Assembly (NCBI RefSeq): GCF_014199265.1
Contig: NZ_JACIJG010000005.1
Location: 248,001-312,000, forward strand
Origin: Brucella daejeonensis
GTDB taxonomy: Bacteria; Pseudomonadota; Alphaproteobacteria; Rhizobiales; Rhizobiaceae
Length of the DNA: 64,000 nucleotides
Reading direction: 5' to 3'
In this document: positions 47,377-56,464 of the stretch, piece by piece
How positions within the stretch are numbered: the first letter of the stretch is position 1
Layout of the letters: each line of letters begins with the position of its first letter
Translations under genes and position numbers: made by a program
The notes under the pieces: model-generated
The model's database searches: none
What the model was told of the DNA's origin: nothing
The model's input: only the letters and a program-made list of their open reading frames with translations

Positions 47377-48891
47377 TTACATATCGCTTACCAGAGAATC
47401 CGACACATTCGCTATTTTTTCGCCAGTAATTGGCACAGATAGATGCTGAATAGCCGGAATGACCTGCCCGACCGAATAGTTCCATGTGCGGAAATCCGTT
47501 ACCCACTGACGAGCATTCTTGCCTAGATTCGATCGCAAATCAGGCGCTTCTATCAATTGCTTCAACGCTACGGCCAATGACTGAACGCTACCTTTCTTGA
47601 AAACGATTCCCGTCTCATTATTATCGATCATATCGGCCAGTGCCGCGACGCTGGAGACGATTACGGCTTTCCCCATCATCATGGACTCCAGAGGTTTCAA
47701 CGGAGAAACAAGTTCACATACCTGCCACGGTTTGCGAGGAAATGGTGCGATATCGATAAGGGAGTAATATCTCGATACCATATCAAAGGGCACACGGCCC
47801 GGCATGATTAGCCAGTCAGAAATTCCCCCTTCGTGCGCGCATCGACGAACCAGATCCGTAACGCTACCGCTTAACGACAACGAGGAGGGGTTGTCGTTCC
47901 CCACCAACAATAGACGAAACTCTACCCCATCTTTTTTCAGTTGGGCGCAGGCCCTTGTCAGATCGTCCAGGCCTTCATAATCAACAAATGTACCTATGTA
48001 TCCTATAACCGGAACGTGGCTAGGGATATTAAGTTCCTCTGCTAACGCGGCATCACGCTCCATAGGGGAGAAGTGGTTTTGCTCCACAGAGTTTGGAAGA
48101 AGGTGAATTTTATCGGCCGATACGCCACGGTTTATTAATTCCCGCTTCATTCCTGAATTGAGAGTTATGACCAGGTCGGCCTCTTGGGCGGTTTTGCTTT
48201 CCAAGGCTACCTGAACTTTAAAATTGACGGACTCACTAAAATCAGGCTGTCGGGAAGCCTGTGTGATCTCCCAAAACCCCCTTACTTCATAAATGAAAGG
48301 AATTCCCGAGTTCCGGGCAGCGATCAATGCGGGAAGGGCATTCCGATGATTGGACGCCGCCATCACGAATGACGGCCGTTCCTTCTCAATAGTTGCCTCA
48401 ATGGATTTTGCCGCTTCCAGAATATAGTCCGTTCCAGAATGAGTCCGCAATGTCGGCCTGGTCAGGCGATTATACATTACGCCGTCAACCTGATCGTATG
48501 GTGGAACCGATTCTGGGTTTTCTGTCGATGCCATATCCATCGGATACCCGGCGCGGGTATATACTGAAATGTTTATACCTGCAGATAGAAAACCTTGGAT
48601 GACCCCATGGCTCCTCGTCGCATATCCATTCGATGAATAAGGTAGGCTATTATTGATGATATATAATAGTTTGTTTTTTCCAGAATGAATAATATTTTTA
48701 CGCGCAGGAATGTAATCGATGGATGAATATAGATGTGAACTGGATCGTGATGTGAGAAATTCTCGAACTCGAACTTTTACACGATATGGAACTCTCTTCC
48801 GCAAAGATGTTGGTAACAGTTTCCAAATTTTCTTCGCTGTTTTTCTGAATTTTGAGTAAATTTTGTATCTTTTAGGTGTGATTATTTTCAT
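47377..48891 (-). CDS. Family 4 glycosyltransferase
   Basis: 504 residues. The N-domain has 'LLYIINNSLPYSSNGYATRSHGVIQGFLSAG', a GT4-type opening, and the C-domain has 'PVIGYIGTFVDYEGLDDLTRACAQLK' and 'SPLKPLESMMMGKAVIVSSVAALADMI' with the donor-binding E in 'KPLE'. The first 60 residues are basic with no membrane helix. It should build a surface polysaccharide together with the neighbouring heparinase-like gene. Codon use is AT-richer than the core genes around it. Confidence 0.9.
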   Translation of the reverse strand: MKIITPKRYKIYSKFRKTAKKIWKLLPTSLRKRVPYRVKVRVREFLTSRSSSHLYSSIDYIPARKNIIHSGKNKLLYIINNSLPYSSNGYATRSHGVIQGFLSAGINISVYTRAGYPMDMASTENPESVPPYDQVDGVMYNRLTRPTLRTHSGTDYILEAAKSIEATIEKERPSFVMAASNHRNALPALIAARNSGIPFIYEVRGFWEITQASRQPDFSESVNFKVQVALESKTAQEADLVITLNSGMKRELINRGVSADKIHLLPNSVEQNHFSPMERDAALAEELNIPSHVPVIGYIGTFVDYEGLDDLTRACAQLKKDGVEFRLLLVGNDNPSSLSLSGSVTDLVRRCAHEGGISDWLIMPGRVPFDMVSRYYSLIDIAPFPRKPWQVCELVSPLKPLESMMMGKAVIVSSVAALADMIDNNETGIVFKKGSVQSLAVALKQLIEAPDLRSNLGKNARQWVTDFRTWNYSVGQVIPAIQHLSVPITGEKIANVSDSLVSDM

Positions 48892-49036
48892 CGATAGGCC
48901 CCCGGTAATAAGTATAAAGTTGCCTCTCTTGAGGCAAGAGTTTCCTTTTTACGTGTTTTCTAGATTGATGTTGTTGTAAAATTACTCACTAGCCCCCTAG
49001 TGAATAATTTCTGTTTATATATAAAAATTTATGCGA

Positions 49037-50957
49037 TTACATATACCATGATTTCAGGTAGTTATTTAATCCAGATGATTTCTTTAAGGATGCATTTAAT
49101 TTTGTATCGTAACGCTTAAATATCAATCTGTATCTGTTTTCATTATTTCTCCAAGACAATTCACCTTTACTCAGTATTTCGTTGAGTTTGAGCGAATCAA
49201 TATTAATGTGATCAGATAGGCTGAATAGGGTGGCGAATCTCGCTGTATTTCCCCTGGTATGGAAGTTAAACGATGTGCTGGGTTCCAAAACGCCAGCTTT
49301 AGGTGAGTGCCACCCCTGCATGGGATCGGTCGTTCCCGAATAAATGTCACCGAGTGTTGTATTCGAAATTAGGCTGACGACTTTGAGCTTCGTGTCATGG
49401 CATGAAGCGCTAAGAATTCCATCTGCGCCGCTCAAGGCCCACTCGGGAGCCAGTTGGAACCATTGCCGATAATCGTGTTCGGCTCCGGTTCCATCCTTGA
49501 GCCAGTCCATGACAAGAAGGAAATCTCCGGGAGATATGATCACCAAGCGGAAGTGACGCACGTGTCTGTGGCGCACTTCACAAAGTGTAAGCCACAGCCC
49601 TTGCATTTCTTCCGCAAAAAGAAGGGCGGATCCGAATGGTTTGGCCCCTTTTCTTTTGTGATCAACACCGTCTATCTCGACGCAATTATGCGCGCGGGTG
49701 CTCTCCACATATCTGCGATTTGGATCGCTGTAGTAATGGCCGGCCATTGATAGCTCGTCGCCAAGAACGGTTTTGGGTCCATATCCGTATCTGCCAGGGT
49801 CGATGAGAATACGTTTGCCATTCTCATGCCAGATCAGCGAAAGGTGGTCTGCGTGTTTATGGGTGCGTGAATGGAAAGCCGCCATCTGCGCAAAGTAACT
49901 GTCATGGGACGATCCTTGCTCATTTGCTTTGCGGGCGAAAACATACCCGGCATCTTTATATGCCTTCAATCCGAGTGGGCGAACGTTTTCGAACTCTTTA
50001 TCTTGAGTGTAATCCGTATCACCGAAAGTAGATAAGGAACCGTCTGGAGTAACCATCCAACGAAGGGCGTCTTCAGATTGTTCGAGCAGTTCCGCTAATG
50101 ACTGGTCTTCGATCAGGCCACTATGAAGCGCGCCAAGTACGGATCGCAGGACCATCTTGTGATAAGCGGGAGAGTGTTCAGTATGAACGCCCGATGTGAA
50201 AAACTGTTTCCGAAGTATCGTGCTCGTTCGTTGTTGCGCGAGGTCGAAATACTTATCAAATCCGGCTAGAAATTTGAAACGGCGCGCTGCCGCCAACTGG
50301 CCTAGCGACTGGTACAGGCCGTGGTTATTGTGTCCCATCCAGAAACGGTCTTGGGAGAGCATCTCCATTTGGAATATCATGGATCTGAAGAGATCGCAGA
50401 ATAGATCATCCTGCCCCTCTTGCCGGGCGACGATATCAAGAAGAAATGCTTGTCGTGGGATTCTCTGTCCAACCGACATGTCGTACCATGCCATAGTCGT
50501 TTCGTCTTTTATGGCAGTATCGATGCCGTCGATTATGTCATGATCAAAATATTCTGTCTGAAATAAATTCATCCAACGTTGAGCTACATTTATACTGAGC
50601 GATAAAGCCGCGTCTTCATTGTAAAATTGATAAGCAGGAAGAAGTACCGAAAAAAAAATCCCATGCATGCAACAAATATCGGTGAGATCTATCATGTTCA
50701 TCCCAAGAAAAATCTTCAGCTAGGTCGATAGTTATTCCATGCCGCTTCCAGCCGACTTTAATAAGATTGTCAAACCGAGCCTTGAACTGGGGACTGGCAA
50801 CACGAGGCCTCTCCTCCAATTGATCGTAAGGAAGAAGAGGACGCTTCCTGAGTTCGTCTCTAAATCTTAAAGGATCGCCAAAAAATAAATCAACCGCATG
50901 GTCGTTGCATAGTTTCATGTAAGGTACCCCCGTCCCTGAGTGTGGCCAATACACCAA
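49037..50957 (-). pseudogene. Heparinase II/III family polysaccharide lyase, frameshifted
   Basis: Two frames make up one protein of about 640 residues. The N-terminal part (50,957-50,650) reads '...DFSWDEHDRSHRYLLHAWDFF'; the rest continues in the next frame with 'SVLLPAYQFYNEDAALSL' and the lyase core 'HTEHSPAYHKM', 'FHSRTHKHADHLSLIWHENGKRILIDPGRYGYG', 'THNCVEIDG'-type blocks. The break is at a run of nine A (50,650-50,658; T on the coding strand): eight would restore the frame. It could be a true mutation, a phase-variable tract or a sequencing error. The intact family cleaves uronic-acid polysaccharides. Confidence 0.82.
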
Positions 50958-51575
50958 AGGTTGTGGGTAGGCAACCGATACTCACGGAGGTAGCTTTTTT
51001 GTGCAAATAAGTCCGATGGATATGCATCTTCGCCGCGCCATATACGGGCACCCAACGGGCTGAAATTCTCGGTCGCCGCCAGCGCGGTGTTTTTTAGGGA
51101 GAGGCAAAGCGCGTCATGAAAGCTGCTTTGGTCGCCGCCGTTTTGTGTCAGCAGATTCACGATCCTGTTGTTCTTCGAACTTGATGATCTGGCTAAGACT
51201 GAATCTGCCCGCAGCAAAACAAAAAAGGCCGGAGCAAAAGCACCGACCTTCCTGACATCGCTCTGTTCGCCAGTGCCAGTACATCCGTGGTCAAAAGCAG
51301 CAGGCGATGATGGCAATTGCGAGCGACAGACGCGTTCCAGCGCTCTCAAGCATTGCCGATGTTGTGGATATAGGCGGCCATTGTGTTCGAAACAAGGTCG
51401 CGAGACAAATTAATTGTCGGATAGACGGACAGCCCGTTCTTCAAATGATAACGGGTGTGTGGCCATTGGACGACGATCACGGTTAACTTTGCCCTGAATT
51501 CTTAAAATAAGTCATTGATGCAAATGCGTGGTTCGGTTAGAAACGCGCATGAAAAGGCTTCGAGCCTCCAGTGAT
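50958..51575. other. Gene-poor stretch between the heparinase gene and tRNA-Arg
   Basis: About 620 bases. A minus-strand frame (50,915-51,349) is open but matches nothing I know and contains a terminator hairpin, so it is probably not a gene. Some degraded coding sequence or a small RNA is possible. Confidence 0.5.
51216..51250 (-). terminator. Orphan minus-strand terminator
   Basis: On the minus strand: AAGGTCGGTGC, a TTTT loop, GCTCCGGCCTT, then TTTTGTTTTG. The 11-bp stem has one mismatch. No recognised minus-strand gene lies just upstream of it (51,251-51,575). Confidence 0.65.
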
Positions 51576-51652
51576 GCACCCGTAGCTCAGCTGGATAGAG
51601 TGCTGCCCTCCGAAGGCAGAGGTCACAGGTTCGAATCCTGTCGGGTGCGCCA
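51576..51652 (+). tRNA. tRNA-Arg (anticodon CCG)
   Basis: Acceptor GCACCCG / CGGGTGC, D-arm with AGCTCAGCTGGATAGAGT, anticodon stem CTGCC/GGCAG with loop CTCCGAA giving CCG, T-loop GTTCGAATC, discriminator G and CCA. Its 3' end marks the start of accessory DNA and is the likely attachment site. Confidence 0.95.
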
Positions 51653-52245
51653 TAAAAATCAAGTACTTAGCAAAGATATTGATTTAGCCTAGGTAGCAAA
51701 TAGGTAGCGCCACGGCGGGTTTCGTCCCGGCTTTGCGGGTGAGTTGCCTAGCCCCGTTCCGACTCGGTGCCGGAAAAATGTGAGGGAGTCGGAAGCCACA
51801 CCTGCGCCGCTGGGAGTCTTAGATGCTTAATCGCGTCTGAGTCTTTGAGCCATACAATGGCACAGTGCCATTAGCCATATAAACCTGAAGCCACATTCTT
51901 TTCGGACGAGTCTTTTCAACTTTTGCCGTCGTTCGAGTCTTTGGGCCATACAATACGCCTCGCGAATGGACCATATGAACCTGAAGGCCATTGCCTTGAC
52001 CAAAGAGTCATAAGGCAACTTTTGCCGGTCGAGCCTTTTGCGCACTTGCCGCCATCAACAGCTTCTCCCTTCCCAAGTATATCCAAATTATCCACCTCAA
52101 ATTATAGGCTGAAATCAGCTTTAATTTGCTTGAAATTGCTTGTTTTTGATCCTGATTAACATTGTTGACTAAGTATTAATGACAAGTCATGGTGGTTGAA
52201 TTCAAGTGATATTGAAGCAAAATGAGCCATACAGGTAGGTCTACG
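51653..52245. other. Left flank of the island, no clear gene
   Basis: About 590 bases between tRNA-Arg and the HTH gene. It contains short direct repeats next to the tRNA (GGTAGCAAATAGGTAGC at about 51,695) and a pair of diverged 96-base repeats. Confidence 0.55.
51839..52034. repeat. Two diverged tandem repeats of about 96 bases
   Basis: Copies at 51,839-51,934 and 51,935-52,034. Both start GAGTCTTTG[A/G]GCCATACAAT and share CCATAT[A/G]AACCTGAA, an internal GAGTC and CAACTTTTGCCG. A 72-codon minus-strand frame crosses both and yields a repeated peptide pattern (FRFIW...CMAQRL). I cannot tell whether this is coding. Confidence 0.65.
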
Positions 52246-52491
52246 ATGGAAAAGGAAACACTTTTACTAAGACGGGATGCTGCGACGGCACTAAGCGCCG
52301 CAGGATATCCCGTAAAGCCGACAACGTTGGCAAAACTGGCTTGCCGAGGTGGCGGGCCAAAGTTTCGGCGGTTTGGACGGACGCCACTCTATCGATGGGC
52401 GGACCTTCTGGAATGGGCCGAGGCGAAATCCTCCCCAGTCGGCACAACCACCACCGAATGCGAAACTCTGCGCAGCGCCGCTGCCGCGTAA
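52246..52491 (+). CDS. AlpA-like helix-turn-helix DNA-binding protein
   Basis: 81 residues from ATG at 52,246, with an AGGTAGG upstream; an in-frame ATG lies at 52,222. The sequence 'LLRRDAATALSAAGYPVKPTTLAKLACRGGGPKFRRFGRTPLYRWADLLEWAE' is the HTH_17/excisionase fold: a helix-turn-helix followed by a wing and a 'Y...LLEW' helix. Such proteins act as excisionases or as regulators of satellite and island genes. It heads a set of small co-directional genes. Confidence 0.82.
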   Translation: MEKETLLLRRDAATALSAAGYPVKPTTLAKLACRGGGPKFRRFGRTPLYRWADLLEWAEAKSSPVGTTTTECETLRSAAAA

Positions 52492-52510
52492 CCCCACGGA
52501 GGCGAAAGCC

Positions 52511-52846
52511 ATGAACTACATTTCAGGCGACAAGATCGAAAGCGCTCGGCTGGAGGCGAAGCTCGGAAGTTTTCGGGTCGGTCCCGGCATTTCAGCAACC
52601 GATCATCTCAATGGGCAGACCGTGCCAGCTTACGATAAGGGCTCGGACACGGTTGCGCTCGGTATCAGCGAAAGTGCGGCGATGCACAAGCGGGACATGG
52701 AACGCCTAAAGGCTCGTGAAGCGGTGCGGGCCACGGTCTTTGCCGCATTCCCCGAAGCTCCAGCGGAGCTTCAGTCCATTATGTACAGCCATCCCAAGGT
52801 CGAGGCGTGGCTCGCCTCGCTCGCTCAAAAGGAGCAAGCCCGATGA
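52511..52846 (+). CDS. Island protein of unknown function
   Basis: 111 residues, start at 52,511 with GGAGG about 9 bases upstream. Soluble, charged, no membrane segment or known motif seen. Its stop overlaps the next start (ATGA), so it belongs to the putative replication operon leading to the VapE gene. Confidence 0.7.
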   Translation: MNYISGDKIESARLEAKLGSFRVGPGISATDHLNGQTVPAYDKGSDTVALGISESAAMHKRDMERLKAREAVRATVFAAFPEAPAELQSIMYSHPKVEAWLASLAQKEQAR

Positions 52847-53214
52847 AATCCGAAGACTTTTATCACGCCGCCAGCGCGCGCCTCTTCACCCACCAGCAAC
52901 TGGACCAGATTGCGTACCGCTATCAGCAGTCGGCGGCCCTTTACCCAGAAGAGCACGAGCGCGTTGCTCGGTACATTCAGGATCATAAGCTGGTCGGGCA
53001 CCGGGAAGTGCTGGAGCACTATCTGCGTTCTAATCTGCCGATGAGCGACCACGCCCTGAACGTCATCAACGCGTTTGCCGACTCCACCGCCACTGGTGCT
53101 TACGACCGAGGGGTCGAGCGCGGTGCGCCGACGCATGGGCTGGAGACCTATGGCGGCGTTGAATCGGCAGCAAGCCGTCTGTTTAGCAGCACGGTGAAAC
53201 CGGAGGAACGGTGA
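52843..53214 (+). CDS. Island protein of unknown function
   Basis: 123 residues, overlapping the previous gene by 4 bases. It is helical and soluble ('HQQLDQIAYRYQQSAALYPEEHERVARYIQDHKL'). I do not recognise a family. Confidence 0.7.
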   Translation: MKSEDFYHAASARLFTHQQLDQIAYRYQQSAALYPEEHERVARYIQDHKLVGHREVLEHYLRSNLPMSDHALNVINAFADSTATGAYDRGVERGAPTHGLETYGGVESAASRLFSSTVKPEER

Positions 53215-53501
53215 TGGCACGGACTCCGTTCGGGGCGCTGCTGGAGGAAGCCGAGGCTGCGTTCATTGCGGGGGACGACGCGGGCTGGCGGGACGCCATG
53301 CGGGTGGCGCACCGGGCCGTGGCGGAGGTTCGGGCCTCGTCCGATCCGGTCAAGCAGTTCATGGCAGGACTTCGAGGGCTGCGAGAGTTGCGGGACTGGC
53401 ATAGGCGGGCGGGTCGGGAAGTGTTGGCGCGGGATGCGGAGCGAGCGGTGGAGGTGCTGGAGGACTTGGCCGCGAAGTTGGTGGCAGCGCGGATGAATTG
53501 A
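53214..53501 (+). CDS. Island protein of unknown function
   Basis: 95 residues, start ATG at 53,214 (GGAGGA upstream; a GTG precedes it by one codon). It is Ala/Arg/Glu-rich and probably all-helical. GC is very high. It sits in the same tight gene string as its neighbours. Confidence 0.65.
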   Translation: MARTPFGALLEEAEAAFIAGDDAGWRDAMRVAHRAVAEVRASSDPVKQFMAGLRGLRELRDWHRRAGREVLARDAERAVEVLEDLAAKLVAARMN

Positions 53502-53597
53502 GGCGCGGGCATGGCCCCCGCGACGGGGACTGGCGGGAGGTATCTAATGTCTCGTTCCGCCAGTCCTCTTTTTCCAAATGAAGCGAGGTGAACGGTG

Positions 53598-53819
53598 ATG
53601 ACTGCTGACGTAATTTCACTGGACGAGGCCCGGAACCGGTTGCGGGTGCAGCCGGAGCTTGTTGCACAGGCGGAGTTTTTCCGCGGCATGTATTTGTTGC
53701 GCGAGGCGCTGGAACTGATCGAAGCCCTGCCGGGAAAGCGGGCCGAAGATGCCTACGACCGCCTATGCCAAGGAATGCGGGTGGTTTTTGATCGAGAACG
53801 GAGGCTGGGCCGTGGGTGA
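53598..53819 (+). CDS. Island protein of unknown function
   Basis: 73 residues from ATG at 53,598 (AGGTGA upstream). The short motif 'VISLDEARNRLR' at the N-terminus is common in small proteins of alphaproteobacterial phages. Its end overlaps the start region of the VapE gene, which suggests coupling. Confidence 0.65.
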   Translation: MTADVISLDEARNRLRVQPELVAQAEFFRGMYLLREALELIEALPGKRAEDAYDRLCQGMRVVFDRERRLGRG

Positions 53820-55209
53820 GGTTTTGAGAATGGACAAGGAAGTGACCGCGGAGGTTGTGCGTGAGATTGACGCCACGGACCTTGCGTTGCTTACCGCAGA
53901 CGATCTGGCTATGAAAGACTTGCTGCCGGTTTCGTCCAAGCCGAATGAAGTGCAGACCTTTAGCTCATTTTTGGACCGTAAGCAGGCCCGAAAAGGCAAG
54001 GCGCAGGCGGAACTGAACCGCCAAGCAAATCCGGGTGGTTTTGCGCCCTCGGTGGCGAACGCGAAGCTGGCGATCACCAAGCTCGGCATCCGCATGAAGT
54101 TCGACAAGTTTCACATGCGGATGGAGATCGAGGGTTACGATAAGCCCGTTGGTGAGGCTTTTGGCGACACGGTGCTGAAGCTGCGCGATGTTGTGATTGA
54201 GAATTTCGATTTTGATCCCGGCCAGCGAAACGTGGAAGACGCGGCAAGGCTGCTGGCGATGCAGAACGCGTTCGATCCGGTGCGGGATTATCTTGATGGG
54301 CTGGTTTGGGATGGAACGCCGAGGCTGGACACTTGGCTTTCGGTGTATCTTGGCGCGGCGGATGACGAATTGACCCGCGCCATTGGCCGGGCCGTGCTGG
54401 TTGCCGGAGTTCGGCGCGTACGACGTCCCGGCTGTAAGTTTGATGCAATGCTGGTGCTGGAAGGGCCGCAGGGGCGCGGAAAGTCATCGGCGCTCAAGGT
54501 GTTGGCCGGAGGCGATGACAATTTCACCGACGCCCTCGATTTTCGCCAAAACTATAAAGAGCACCAAGAACTGCTGCTGGGGAAATGGATCGTTGAAGCG
54601 CCGGAGCTGGATGGGCTGGGCCAGTCGGACGTGCGGCGGGCAAAGCAGTTTATCTCAAAAACCCATGACCGAGCGCGCGCGGCCTACGCCCGGACGGTTG
54701 AGGAAGTTCCCCGTCGCTGCATCCTGATCGGCACGACGAACGACGACCATTACCTGAAAGACCCGACCGGGAACCGGAGGTTCTGGCCGGTGATGACGGG
54801 AGAGATTGATCTGGCGGCGCTGCGTGAAGCACGTGATCAGCTTTGGGCCGAAGCCGCGATGGTGGAACCGGGTGAAGCCGACCCGGTGACAATTCCGGAG
54901 CATTTGTGGATGGTTGCTGCCGAGCGGCAAGCCGAAAGGGTCGAGGCCGATCCGTGGGAAGATACGCTCGCCGCGCTTCTGCCGAAGCTTGCTAAGCGGG
55001 CCGAAGGCGAGCTTCGCATCGCCACGAGTAACATTTTCGCATCGGCATTGGCGATGGAGATGCCAAACGTGACGAAGCGGGATAGCCGGAGGCTGGGTGA
55101 TTGCATGAGGCGGCTGGGGTGGACCGGGCCGAAGCTGATCTGGGCGGGAGGTAAGCCGGTGAGAGGGTATGTGAAACAGGATGGTATGGCCCTAACGGAT
55201 GATGAATGA
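53812..55209 (+). CDS. VapE-family (virulence-associated E) P-loop replication ATPase
   Basis: 465 residues from GTG at 53,812, which has GGAGG at the right distance; ATG at 53,830 is a fair alternative. The VapE domain (about 110-400) shows 'NPFDPVRDYLDGLVWDG'-like entry ('QNAFDPVRDYL'), Walker A 'GPQGRGKSSAL', 'GKWIVEAPELDGLGQSDVRRAKQFIS' (Walker B region), and 'RRCILIGTTNDDHYLKDPTGNRRFWPV', the family hallmark with the arginine finger. In phages and pathogenicity-island satellites such proteins drive element replication. No primase domain is seen at the N-terminus. Confidence 0.9.
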   Translation: MGEVLRMDKEVTAEVVREIDATDLALLTADDLAMKDLLPVSSKPNEVQTFSSFLDRKQARKGKAQAELNRQANPGGFAPSVANAKLAITKLGIRMKFDKFHMRMEIEGYDKPVGEAFGDTVLKLRDVVIENFDFDPGQRNVEDAARLLAMQNAFDPVRDYLDGLVWDGTPRLDTWLSVYLGAADDELTRAIGRAVLVAGVRRVRRPGCKFDAMLVLEGPQGRGKSSALKVLAGGDDNFTDALDFRQNYKEHQELLLGKWIVEAPELDGLGQSDVRRAKQFISKTHDRARAAYARTVEEVPRRCILIGTTNDDHYLKDPTGNRRFWPVMTGEIDLAALREARDQLWAEAAMVEPGEADPVTIPEHLWMVAAERQAERVEADPWEDTLAALLPKLAKRAEGELRIATSNIFASALAMEMPNVTKRDSRRLGDCMRRLGWTGPKLIWAGGKPVRGYVKQDGMALTDDE

Positions 55210-55231
55210 AAAAGTGCAATAAAAACAATGG

Positions 55232-55414
55232 CCTAACCGCCTAACTGTTCCTAACGGTTATAACGCGAACTTTATAGACTTCCTAGGACACTAAATCCCT
55301 TCAATCCCCTTATCAGTTAGATCAGTTAGAACGGTTAGGATTTATTCCATCCCATTGAAAACATGGGTTTTTCATCCCTAACCAAAACCGGGGCATTGCC
55401 CTTTCATAACCGTT
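55232..55414. repeat. Iteron-like array of GTTAGG 9-mers
   Basis: Three 9-base units on the plus strand at 55,313-55,339 (TCAGTTAGA, TCAGTTAGA, ACGGTTAGG) face three related units read on the minus strand at 55,232-55,259 (CGGTTAGG, ACAGTTAGG, CCGTTAGGA). One more AACCGTTA lies at 55,408. The segment is AT-rich between two GC-rich genes, just after the VapE gene. It looks like an origin or operator region. Confidence 0.6.
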
Positions 55415-55430
55415 ATGTGGAGGCAGAAGA

Positions 55431-55871
55431 ATGGCCGAGGGTGAAATCCTAAGCCCCGCGCTCGCCGCGCTGTTGCAAATCATGACCTCGACCGAGGTGG
55501 CAGAGGCCAAATGCGTCGAGGCCGCGAAAGCGATTATTGAGTATGAAGCGCCGCAGGGGGTCTACGACCTCACCCACCGATATTTGCTCGGGGTGGCCGA
55601 GGATGACGAACAATCAACGGATTTGCGGCTGGAGGCGTTGAAGCTGCTGCGGAAGGTGGAGGCGAGGCGCGTGACGCCGCCCCCTGCGGCTTCGCGTGTA
55701 GCGCACAAGGAGACCGCCGAGCGGCTAGGGCGAGCCAAGCAACGGCTGGCTCTCGTTGCCGAAGGCAAGTGGCCCACCAGTGAAGCGGGCTGGGCCGAGA
55801 GCGCCGATAACCCGGCCTTGGAAATGTCAACGGTGGGTCTTGCGGAGCGGCTTAAAGCGGCTCGTCGTTAA
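55431..55871 (+). CDS. Island protein of unknown function
   Basis: 146 residues starting MAEGEILSPALAALL with GGAGG upstream. It is helical and soluble; a basic middle ('LLRKVEARRVTP...HKETAERLGRAKQRL') could bind nucleic acid. Its end overlaps the converging recombinase gene by 20 bases. Family not recognised. Confidence 0.65.
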   Translation: MAEGEILSPALAALLQIMTSTEVAEAKCVEAAKAIIEYEAPQGVYDLTHRYLLGVAEDDEQSTDLRLEALKLLRKVEARRVTPPPAASRVAHKETAERLGRAKQRLALVAEGKWPTSEAGWAESADNPALEMSTVGLAERLKAARR

Positions 55872-56454
55872 GCTCCCGGCTTAGTCGGTGCACCGTGCCG
55901 ACGCTAACCCCGTGTTTGGCTGCGAGGGCGCGGAGCGAGGCCGGGGCCTCGCCGCGAAGGTCACGGAGGATTGCCGCTTCGGTGACCGCCGAAAGGCCGG
56001 GTCTGCCCAGCTTTTTCCCCTTTGCGCGGGCGGTGGACAATCCAGCCTTGACGCGCTCGCTAATCATTGCCCGCTCAAATTCCGCAAACACGCCCATCAT
56101 CTGGAACATAGCTTTACCCGCCGGGGTGGTGGTGTCGATGCCCTGCTGGTGGAGGAACAGATCGACGCGAAGGGCGTGGAGATCGGAAAGGAAGGCGACG
56201 AGGCCCTGTAGCGAACGGCCCAGCCGATCCACGCTCCACGCCATAACAACGTCGAAGCGGCGGCGGGCGGCGTCTTTGCAGAGGGCGTTGAACGCGGGAC
56301 GAGCTTCGCGCCCCTTCGTTCCACTAATACCGTGATCCCGGTAAACACCGGTGATCGTCCAACCGGAGCGTTCCGCGACCTCCCGCAGTTCCCGTTCTTG
56401 GTTGTCCGTGGTTTGCGCATCCGTGGACACGCGGAGGTAAAGTGCGGCGCGCAT
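55852..56454 (-). CDS. Serine recombinase (resolvase/invertase family)
   Basis: 200 residues. Catalytic Ser10 in 'YLRVSTDAQT', then 'NQERELREVAERSGW', 'DHGISGTKGREARPAFNAL', 'WSVDRLGRSLQGLVAFL' and 'EFERAMISERVKAGLSTARAKGKKLGRP', the full small-serine-recombinase catalytic core. The C-terminal HTH is 'SLRALAAKHGVSVGTVHRLSREL'. It may resolve, invert or integrate DNA. Small enzymes of this class usually act in cis on short-range sites, so it need not be the island integrase. Confidence 0.93.
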   Translation of the reverse strand: MRAALYLRVSTDAQTTDNQERELREVAERSGWTITGVYRDHGISGTKGREARPAFNALCKDAARRRFDVVMAWSVDRLGRSLQGLVAFLSDLHALRVDLFLHQQGIDTTTPAGKAMFQMMGVFAEFERAMISERVKAGLSTARAKGKKLGRPGLSAVTEAAILRDLRGEAPASLRALAAKHGVSVGTVHRLSRELNDEPL

Positions 56455-56464
56455 GGCAAGCCCC

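Noticed and set aside
50915-51349. 144-codon minus-strand frame upstream of the heparinase gene
   Set aside because: It contains a terminator hairpin, overlaps the heparinase start in another frame and shows no known motif.
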